Source: Hyalella azteca (taxonomy: Eukaryota; Arthropoda; Malacostraca; Amphipoda; Hyalellidae). Taken from it: 64,000 bases of DNA. Under the pieces are notes generated by a model that saw only the letters and a program-made list of their open reading frames with translations, was not told the DNA's origin and did not search any database. The DNA is taken from contig NW_025932956.1 of NCBI RefSeq assembly GCF_000764305.2, forward strand, positions 62,001-126,000, written 5' to 3'. The position numbers and the translations under genes were made by a program. Positions 55,741 to 64,000 of this stretch are shown here, in pieces. The stretch's first letter is position 1. Every line of letters begins with the position of its first letter.

Positions 55741-56114
55741 ATGATTAATTCTTCTCTTCTCTTTTATGATACTCACAACAGTACTACTGAGAAATTTGTC
55801 CTTGCAAATTTACCTATTTAATCAATCGAGCCCGAGTAACAATAAAAAATCATATTGGTCTACAAGCACGACCTGCGATTAAGTGCTGAATAAAGAACTT
55901 TCTTCACGTATCATTTCATGACTATTGAACTGCATTTGCAAATCCTTGTAAGCTTTTAATCTGATTTAAAAAGCCAAAGAAGTAAAGCAATAATATATGG
56001 CATGAAATAAAAGTCAATGCCTACCATCTAAATTTTGAAATAAATTCAACGAATCGTATGCGAGAATTTTTTTTTAATTAGCAATCACCTCAATTGTTGA
56101 ACTAATCAGTCCAC

Positions 56115-56318
56115 ATGAAGTCCTACATCAATATTCTCAATGAAACGAATTTTTTACCCGGGAATATTAAACTGAGCCATATACATAAGTTACCCTCAGT
56201 AAAGAAACATCTGAGCGGTCACAAATTCGCGGAATTCGTTCAGTCGCGGCAATCCATTGATCAATTGTTCGCCACTTCGGCCACTTCAGCGTCTTCAACT
56301 TTTATGCATTACCCTTAA
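56115..56318 (+). pseudogene. Possible mariner transposase scrap
   Basis: A 67-codon frame with LPSVKKHLSGHKFAEFVQSR resembles the SDYHLFxSLKxHLxGxxF block after the third catalytic Asp in mariner transposases, but the preceding SPDLxPSD is missing. Weak. Confidence 0.3.
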
Positions 56319-58558
56319 CGGTGACTAAAAAGATGACCGAGACTAAGAGCAACGTGAGAAGTAAATATTTTAGATTAAACTAAAAAGCAAGATTATTGAT
56401 GTACCTTTGAATAAATGTGAATTATTTGAAATTCGAACATTCAAATTACGAATAAAAATATCAAATTAAAATCATCTATTCAAATATGTTAGCTCAAATC
56501 TCATCGGTAGCATAAAAAACTGCCGAAATGAATGCGCATGAATGAACCATTTCATATTATCCTTCGTGGTTTGAACATCAACTTTTGCATCAAATTGCAA
56601 ATCAACAACTTGCAAATTATAAACTTTTGTTTTGTATTACACTGATATATAATAATGATACCAGAATGTATTCGTAGTTATGAATTTATCCTAGCCGCAT
56701 GAATTTATGCATTATGCTTGTTTTATATGGCAAGTAAAACATATGGCAAGTTTTACATCTTTTTAAATGGCGAGTATTTTAATTTACTGGCTTTGCCTTA
56801 AGTTGATTAATATATTCAACAATTAAATAAATGTACATTTAGATATGATTCAGTGTATTATATAACGTAACCATCGGCAAGGTCTGTTCTACCATCAATC
56901 GGTGATATCACAGCATAAAACAAGAACAAGCAAAAAAAAAGTTAACATTTAGTGCACTTGAGAAAAAATTTCTGATGGTAATCTACAAAATTTTTTCAAG
57001 AATTCCAATGATAACCTGCAAATTCTTTAGTTTATTAGCTCACGCTACAAAATAAACGAAAAGTTCTCATGATAGAAGAGTTTTTAATGTGGTTCCATAG
57101 AAGCATAATTAGGCTAAAAACGCCCGACTGTTATTCACTCACTGATGACCGTCATGTGTGGAGTGAAGTCCAAAATCACGCCTGGTTGTGGAGTGAAGNT
57201 AGGCAATTAGAAAGATTTTCCACCCTAATACGAGTATTCTAATTAAAATATTTAATTTCAATCTTTAAATATGTGAATTTAAAACTAGAACAAAAGAATT
57301 ACAATTATAAGACTATATATAAAATAATTAAATGCAGTGAATGGATATAAAATATTTGAATTGTGCACATGTTTATGTCAAACAGTGTTAGCTTTTCTCA
57401 TAACTTAAGTCTCGTTTCAAGTCGTATGAGGTTTATATGTTTATCGTTCAGTTTATGTTAGTATTGGTTTATTGGTCTGAATTAAATGGGAACCGCTAGT
57501 GCAGTCAGTCAGTCAGTCACTACTAGTCGGTGTGTATATAGAGGGTAGTCTGGTAGATTTATAGGACATAAAACTAGTAGATCTATCGATAGTACTGTGC
57601 ACTGTGCTATCAGCTACCTATCTGTTATGTGTCTCTTCAATGTTTAGAAGATCTGCATTCCTGAAGTGTTTTTTTTTTAAATTGAAGCCAGTTGAATGGT
57701 TAATATTTAGCTCATTACCTTGCTCCATACAAACATTACAAAGCTTATGAATAGACTTGTCAATAATTGTTTACCCAAAAATCCCAAAGTGGTAAACACC
57801 ACCTTGGCCTGTTGGCCATTATTGAAGTGCCCTCTTTGGCCATCTACATATTATGATCCATATACTGCCATTGTTAGTAGGCTAATTGCAACATAAAAAA
57901 TAACACTTCAAAAAGACAAAAAAGCTGAAAAAATCAAATAAATAAAAAAAATCATGAAAAAATAAAAAAAACATTGATTTTTTTTTTATTTTTTTTAAAT
58001 AAAAAAAATCACCAACCCTGCAAGCTAGTCAGGACATCAGTAAGAATCCTCTTCAACACAATCATATTGTTTTCCTCCATCGTAGAAACCTCCTCTATGA
58101 AGTTTTCAATCAACTTTTCCAGAGGATGCCAACAGACGTGATGCCAACCAATATTGTCAATTTACCTTTTTCAAGTGTTTTGTTTAGTTTCCTTGATTCC
58201 TAAGGATACGTATATCGGCATTTTTAAGTTCTTTTCTCTATTATCCTCAATCTGCAAAAGTCTATTTGCTGAATTAAATTTCCCGTTTGATAGTTCGTAA
58301 GATATAATCCATAACTTATTAGAATCTTACATGAATTATATTTGCTCATATGCGTACACATATGACTTTCAATACTCTGAGATCAACATTATAAATGCTT
58401 TCCTAAACAAACATTATATTCATATGAAATCATGAAACCATTCTGTTTTTTTTTTTTTTGAACTAACGAAAGCTTGAAAATAAAGTGATTTCAGTGCAAA
58501 GATAATTCATAGAAGGATGGACAGATATAGCAATAGAGTATGAATATCAAAGCCTCAC
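56319..58558. other. Intergenic, no gene supported
   Basis: AT-rich. Contains one isolated N (57199), a short (CAGT)4 run near 57507 and A/T-homopolymer-rich DNA at 57890-58010. The last exon of GR5, if any, was not found here. Confidence 0.4.
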
Positions 58559-59507
58559 GTCAACGATGCGACATCGAGAAAGCGTGAATAAGCCAAACAC
58601 GGTGAAGCCGGGAACCACAGCCATGCAGCAGCTCTCGTAAGTTGTGCAGCTGAAAAGTTACGATAAACATGTAAGCAGGGCAACAATCAGAGTGAGGCAC
58701 TGTAATGCTCGACTAAATACTTATTGATACGAATAAATTGCATTGAATAACAATCGATGAGTTATACAGGACACCCATTTGACCATTAACTAAAATTAAA
58801 AAAAATACTGAATTGGAAAGTTATCTGGTGTCCTCGATTTATGCTATAGAGTGGTTTTTACTTGCAGCTATGGAAAATTGACCAAAATCAAAATTAATGG
58901 TGATACATCGCTGTTTTGCAATAGTCTAGGTAGTTTGTTGATAGCTTATCACTGGAGTGGCTAATCCTGCTTAACGCTAATGAATATTCAATATAACAGT
59001 ACGTCATAAGTCGAATACAAAATTAAGTGAGTGGAGGCTGCCGGTGGATCATCGATACAAATTTATTACGTTTTATCTACAGATTGTGCGTGGCTGCATT
59101 AGTGTAACCGAATGAATGTGTCTTTATTTAGGGTGATAGTTTGCCACCGAAAACATACTGATGGACAATTGATTATAAAGGCCCCAGCTGCAATCGATGG
59201 AAGAAGTTTTTTAGATTCGTGCGGAACGAGGAGCCACACGCACGCAAACAGAACGACAACGGTCGCACAAATGCCACCGATATTCTTATTAATTACGTGG
59301 TTTGCCTGCCATGCAACATTGATGTACTTCTGTTTTGCGTACGCATATTGCCACATATGCACCGACGATGCTTCGCCAGTAATTCTAATTTTGGTTCGGT
59401 AAATTTCCCTCATCTCCGCCCAAAAAAGTCTTTGGATGCTTAATGAAAAGTTACTAATGCTAACTGCGACTAATATTAATTGACATTCATAATAAAGCTA
59501 ATATCAG
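58559..59507 (-). pseudogene. GR5: gustatory-receptor-family remnant
   Basis: Minus strand. 59507 down to 59099 is open for about 135 codons with SIQRLFWAEMREIYRTKIRI and YINVAWQANHVINKNIGGIC and a hydrophobic helix (ATVVVLFACVWLLV). This matches the GR intracellular loop and TM5 pattern (L...+...IN..+G...). 58559-58649, after TTTTCAG, reads LHNLRELLHGCG and then, one base out of frame, GFTVFGLFTLSRCRIVD with a GTGAGG donor. This is the equivalent of GR2 exon 3 with a one-nucleotide insertion. The short exon between and the TM7 exon were not found. Probably dead. It widens the GR cluster to 59.5 kb. Confidence 0.5.
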
Positions 59508-60974
59508 ACTAATGATAAAGCTTTCACTAATCTCCCGAGCAACGAACTTATCTCGAAAAAGCCAGGTAAGGTGAAGAAACACAGTTTGTACCTCGTCACG
59601 CTGGAACAATAGCAAGTGATTTTGTTATCATGCTGTAGTGGAGAGTAAATTGCTAGAGTAAAAAATGTTACCCTTAAGTCTTAACTAAGGCTTCGATGGC
59701 ACTTTATGGGAACCGTACGAGTACGAGTCGAGTTTATTACGCGTTCGGAACGAGTTCAGACGCCATGGAGCGCATAGGGAGTAGGGACGCAGTGTCTAGA
59801 TTAGTTGGCCAATTAGTAGACAGTGGAGTGGAGTCCTGGTAAGATATTCCTAATAATACTATAGCTAGTTTTAGATTTTCTCTGACTTTAGTAAAATTTT
59901 GTGCTACCCCTCCAGGAAATCTTCACTATTGCGCAGTTTCCTGAATTGTTGTTAAACGCTTGTTTAACATTATTTAGAAAGGATACACATGGATATTTCG
60001 AGTTACTTTTTGAAGATCAAACTATTATATTTTTTCCAAACTATTTTAAAAATATTTTTTTAATATGATTCTATGATTGAGCTGGAGGCAAATCAAAGTC
60101 TTTCCAGTCAGCTGATGTCACCAGCTACAGATAGTATGGCCTCCAGACCACCATAGAACACAATTTTGGAAAATGTGCTTTTCCATTTTTATTTGCCTGT
60201 CAAGATTAAGTACCATATTAAACCACAACATGTATTCGTAGCAAAAAATCATATTAATTGCCGAGCTCTAATCTGAATAGTAAAAGGATACGTCTTAAGT
60301 TATTATATAAATATATGATGGGAAGTCAAAGTTTACACCACATCAATAATTGATTCGTTTCGTTATTTCTCGTTATGTCTCGGTACAATGGCTATAAATT
60401 CCGGGAAATTTTAAGCTACCTATTTTAACCGGGATGTCTTGTCTCGTCTCGGTATCGTCCCGGAATTCCTATGGAGAGCTGAAAATTGTCCCGGTTTTTA
60501 TTGCGAACCTGGGACAGAGCCTGTTGTCTCGTATCGGATAGAAAAAATACCAAACGCAGGAGTCTAACGCCGAGCTCACCTCTCAACAAAAATCTACGGA
60601 GGAAGATACAAAATTTCAAGTATCATGGGCACGAGACTTCACATATACAGAAGTTTTAAGGTGGAATAGAGCGATGCTCAAACGTCTTAAGTAAGCGGAC
60701 TGAGATTTTATTTTAATTTTGTTATCGTGTTGTTACTCTCCGAAGGAAGAACCGGTCACGTGATATAATATTTATAATAATATTCTACTGGGACCTTAAG
60801 AAGGTATTACAGAACAATGTACATGTACATCAATTTGCAGACCTAGGCCTATACTTTCAAAAAAAGTTAAGCGATCGGAAGTTCATCAGCCAATCATTGA
60901 TGGCCCTTCAAGCCAAATCCACCAATCACAGACTAGAAAATAGAGCGTAAGTACTTACATTCACTTAGCGAATT
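59508..60974. other. Intergenic, no gene supported
   Basis: The stretch 60380-60640 is GC-richer with repeated TCTCG and CCCGG motifs but has no recognisable coding content. Confidence 0.35.
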
Positions 60975-61175
60975 TTGAAAGTATGGTCCCTGATATTTCC
61001 GTTGACAGATACCGTAAAACACACTCCGAACTCTAAAAAACTTCAACTGACGCAGCAAGCAAAGAAGGCATTTGACCACGTGAAGCTCATTCTCGCGGAC
61101 TTGACCGCGCTTGCTCACCCTACTAATGTTGTATCACATTATCAACTTTTATCGCTGCATAACTCAAATTAAAAG
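60975..61175 (+). pseudogene. Ty3/Gypsy RT-RNase H junction fragment
   Basis: The plus-strand frame contains KKLQLTQQAKKAFDHVKLIL and LTALAHPTN, the segment linking reverse transcriptase to RNase H in Ty3/Gypsy polyproteins (aF...K..L.....L.hP). No flanking RT or RNase H remains. Confidence 0.65.
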
Positions 61176-61887
61176 TTGTTATACTCCCGCACTGTTTGCC
61201 TTCTGTTGCACATTGGTATTTAACAATGGTACGAGTTCTTTGTCAGTAAATAATGCACCTATGGACGTGTGATGAAATACTATGCAAATTTCCCTCCACT
61301 GACTATCAGACCGCATAGATTATGCACGACCAGCTCTGATGTCGGCGGTAAATTTTATGTGGCCGTCAGATTAGCTGCTTATCCCGACTTGTATATTGGA
61401 TCCTCGCTCGTGGGATTTGACTCTGACGCCAGGAATCGTGCGTTCATTCACGAAAACTCCATGCTCTGGCTCAATCTCCTCGCAATTGACTCTTATCAGC
61501 TCTCGTGTCCGATTCTTTTACTAATTCCCAGGGTATCCGATTTGTTAATTTATTCAGTTCTATTTCGCATCCGTTGTAATTGTTTAGCATCAATTTGATG
61601 TTTATCCATAAACATATTGAATTAAGCTTGTTTGAGCTGTCAATCCGTTCAGTCCAAGCTATTGCTAATCTATCCAGTAGGGAAGGATCCTCTATTTTTC
61701 GGTTATTGGTGGGCGTGGCATTTAAGACCATCCCGACTTTTAAGGTGACGCAATTGGTTATTCGAGATATATAAGGTATTTCGTCACATTTTGGTGGCCA
61801 GTATGGGGACGGTCAGGTATCCTTTAATTGTCACGGGCAGAATTTTTCACGTAAACTCAATTTTCTACTCGATTATAATTATTATCT
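61176..61887. other. Gypsy 5' region / unassigned
   Basis: May include LTR or leader DNA before the gag start at 61888. Open frames here (61269-61598, 61580-61774) show no domain. No primer-binding site could be assigned. Confidence 0.3.
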
Positions 61888-62857
61888 ATGGCGGTAAGTT
61901 TAGAGACGTCACTAGATTCAACTTTTATTACGGACGGGAAAAACTTAAGATTTGAGGGGGCAAGAATTGCGCGATTATGATAGAAAACGTAAACTAGAAC
62001 ACCGTAAATCCGAAGAGGAAGAGCGCGAGTTGCGTAAATTAGAATTAACGCGGGAAGGAGCGAGAGAGAGAGAGAGAGAGCTGAGCAGGAGATCGATAGA
62101 GAGAAGCGTGCTCACGAACGTGAACTGAAAGCGCTCGAGCTGGAGAAGCTCAAACTGCAGGTCGAGCGCTAAGGTGCTCGTACACGGGGACAGTACTGGC
62201 GGCAAGTAGATCTGACAAATGCCAAATGTCTGCCGCTTGTTGTCTATCCCACAAGTAAGCTTAGACACGAGGCAAGTTTAAGATGCCGTCGTGCCTGTAT
62301 CTAGTCGTTACCGGCACGGCGGCACCTTATATAAACTTGCCTCGTGTCTAAGCTTCCTTACGGGATAGACAACAAGCGGCAGACATTTGGTATTTGTCAG
62401 ATCTACTTGCCGCCAGTACTGTCTTCGTGTATAGGCACCTTTAGGCACGTGAAGCTCAGCTTAAACTTGCGAGATTACAATCAAACTCCAATCAATTAAT
62501 TCTTCTGGAATCCGACCTGTCACAAAGTTGGCCGGCTACAAGGAGGGAGAAGACTATTTATTTGAATACTTTTGAAAAGATGATAGAAGCCTATCAGTGG
62601 AGTGATACCATCGCCGTTACGGCTTGTTAAACGGTTTCGATAACACCAAGGTTAGTCTTTTTCTCAGGAAGTTACCGTTGGATTCTATGTATGCTGAAAT
62701 GAAGCACCAGATTATCAAGACCTGCGGTTACGCGATTTACGACTACCAGTCCAGATTCAGGAATGTCAAGCAGAAGAGTGGTTCATTCAGACAATTTGTA
62801 CTTTATTTTTGTGAAAATTTCAGTAAAAAATGCCAGATTAAAAAAAGTGTAAAATGA
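61888..62857 (+). pseudogene. Ty3/Gypsy-type gag remnant
   Basis: ATG at 61888 opens MAVSLETSLDSTFITDGKNL. With frameshifts, a highly charged coiled coil follows (REREAEQEIDREKRAHEREL, LKALELEKLKLQVER). The reading is interrupted by the foldback at 62171-62441, then resumes with AREAQLKLARLQSNSNQ and the capsid-like part (NTFEKMIEAYQWSDT, KVSLFLRKLPLDSMYAEMKH, YQSRFRNVKQKSGSFRQFVL). The last block is the YxxRFRxxxQxxGxSFRxFV signature of Gypsy capsids related to SCAN domains. Frameshifts near 61975 and 62625 and the insertion make it inactive. A (GA)n run lies at 62064-62080. Confidence 0.7.
62171..62441. mobile_element. Foldback element, 110-bp arms, inside gag
   Basis: The left arm 62171-62280 and right arm 62332-62441 are inverted copies with a few mismatches. 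The ends are AAGGTGC and GCACCTT, flanked by CTA-like and TTA-like triplets. The arms contain CAGTACTGGCGGCAAGTAGA and CACAAGTAAGCTTA. The 51-bp loop holds its own small palindrome (GCCGTCGTGCC / GGCACGGCGGC). It splits the gag reading. Confidence 0.8.
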
Positions 62858-63464
62858 ATGAAGAAAAAGAAGAAGGGGGGGTGAGGTGGTGAATAACTGG
62901 TTTTCAGCAGCAACCTTTACACGTATGATAACTTTTTTGCAATCATTTTTGTGCCAACACAAATATATATATAAGTTTATATTCACAAAGCACCAAGTTA
63001 GCAACAACTTACTTTGCCTGGCGTCTGTCGTCCCTGCCAGGGATTGGCGTGCGCCCATATGGTCGAGAAGCTGAGCTGTGTGAAGGGTGCATGCGACTGT
63101 CCAGTCAATGCTTAAAAGAACCCATCATCAGCGTCATTATAACTTGTATAACTTATAACTATAACGAACTTCTAACTACAACTAAATCTTGTAACTGTAA
63201 CCTATAACTGTATTTAACGTATAAGTAATTGTATTACTATCGTGCTCACTCAGCTTCACAATCGTTGACGGTTGGGAGGGTGCGCGGTCAAAAGATCTCT
63301 CCAACCAGAACCTAGTCTACAGGTTCCACCAACGTTATTTTGTGCCAGTGTTCTGTTTAAATGAATATTAAGTTAAATACAATATTCATTACTTTCTGCT
63401 TCCGTTTTTCTTATGATATAAGATAGTAAAACAGCCATTCTTACACTGCAAAGAGCTTGCTCGG
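62858..63464. other. Post-gag flank, no gene supported
   Basis: Includes TAACTTATAACTATAAC-like repeats at 63140-63215. No coding signal. Confidence 0.35.
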
Positions 63465-64000
63465 ATTCCGATGCTAATGGCAATTGATAATCAATTGGAT
63501 TCTCGCTAGATGATACAAGCTAATTTGCTGCACAAGGTTCTGTTCTGGCAAGTTTATAGGTAATCGTCCAATGATGCTTGAAGCTAAACATTTGCTTTGC
63601 GAACAATATCGGAAATTACGAACAAAGGGTCTCAATACTGTATAGAGTAAAATGATAATACATAGTTATATGCAGGCTTTTATTGATATAATCAGATTGC
63701 AGTTAACTTAAATCTGAGAGCAAAGTTGTAGTTATCAAATTGCGATTCAAATCCGCGCGGAAGTGATGTAGTCAATAAATTTGGAACTATGGATTTGGTC
63801 TTGAATGGTTAGATTTTAAAGACATAAGCAACCTTTGCACAGTAAAGATGTCTTATGTCAGAAAAAAAATTTATTTAGGATGTATACACTTACAACGAAC
63901 ATTTAGGGGTTATTTCTCGTGTTCAATTTAGATTCAATTCAATTATTTTGTGCTTTCACTCTCCTTCATCTGGCTTGTACAATGTAGAATAGTTTTCATC
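63465..64000. repeat. Segmental duplication, copy 2 (partner 55195-55740)
   Basis: Same orientation as copy 1 and running off the window edge, so the duplicated unit may be longer. The exon-like segment at 63707-63866 (minus) reads KSIVPNLLTTSLPRGF with a stop upstream and no donor. Confidence 0.85.

Noticed and set aside
57199..57199. Single ambiguous base
   Set aside because: Sequencing ambiguity, no biological meaning inferred.
59112..59443. Plus-strand frames with a signal-peptide-like stretch
   Set aside because: The minus strand over the same bases carries the GR-like pattern and a longer open stretch; the plus frames are probably antisense.

Overview
This window is AT-rich, intron-bearing eukaryotic DNA. 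It has GT/AG splice sites, tRNA-derived SINEs, non-LTR, LTR and Penelope-like retroelements, DNA transposons and long non-coding spacers. There are no bacterial operons, no Shine-Dalgarno signals and no recognisable tRNA or rRNA genes. The best-supported host genes belong to the insect chemoreceptor (gustatory receptor, GR) family, so the source is very probably an arthropod, most likely an insect. I cannot name the species. One 998-base run of N (21589-22586) is an assembly gap.

Layout: 1.4-5.0 kb is a decayed non-LTR element with a PHD-like zinc finger, APE endonuclease and reverse transcriptase. 5.0-7.2 kb is a decayed BEL/Pao pol region split by a 245-bp foldback. 7.6-7.85 kb is a short tandem repeat. 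8.6-16.6 kb holds minus-strand exon-like pieces of an uncharacterised gene, some resembling SAMD3-like proteins. They are broken up by a piggyBac-derived (PGBD) transposase that itself carries a tRNA-SINE, by a mariner scrap, and by a three-layer nest (hAT-like TIR element, TTAA-flanked MITE, Penelope-like repeats). 17.0-18.3 kb is a Penelope-like fragment with an open frame of three 285-bp repeats between 167-bp inverted repeats. 21.3-21.6 kb is a 36-bp minisatellite that runs into the gap.

From 23 to 59.5 kb runs a minus-strand GR cluster: GR1 (23.0-26.8 kb, decayed), GR2 (32.0-35.5 kb, apparently intact; four exons give 381 codons), GR3 (39.7-42.8 kb, decayed), GR4 (43.7-46.7 kb, long intact first exon, TYxxxxxQF last exon, one exon unresolved) and GR5 (58.6-59.5 kb, remnant). 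GR1-GR3 share exon sizes (66, 87 and, where seen, 66 nt), phase-0 introns and upstream flanks, as expected of tandem duplicates. Their introns have collected a LINE, a 651-bp foldback, a MITE and a LINE tail. The right side (49-64 kb) is mostly non-coding, with TTAA MITEs, a segmental duplication about 8.3 kb apart, and Ty3/Gypsy remnants with a second foldback inside gag.

Functionally, the only gene that looks able to make a full product is GR2, a predicted seven-transmembrane chemosensory channel subunit. GR4 is second. Everything else is mobile DNA or decay. The most unusual signals are the recurring TGA-stem-GAAACG module linked to Penelope-like DNA, the tandem GIY-YIG-like frame, the two LTR-element foldbacks sharing CACAAGTAAGCTTA, and many short near-perfect hairpins. 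I see no sign of a defence or toxin system.
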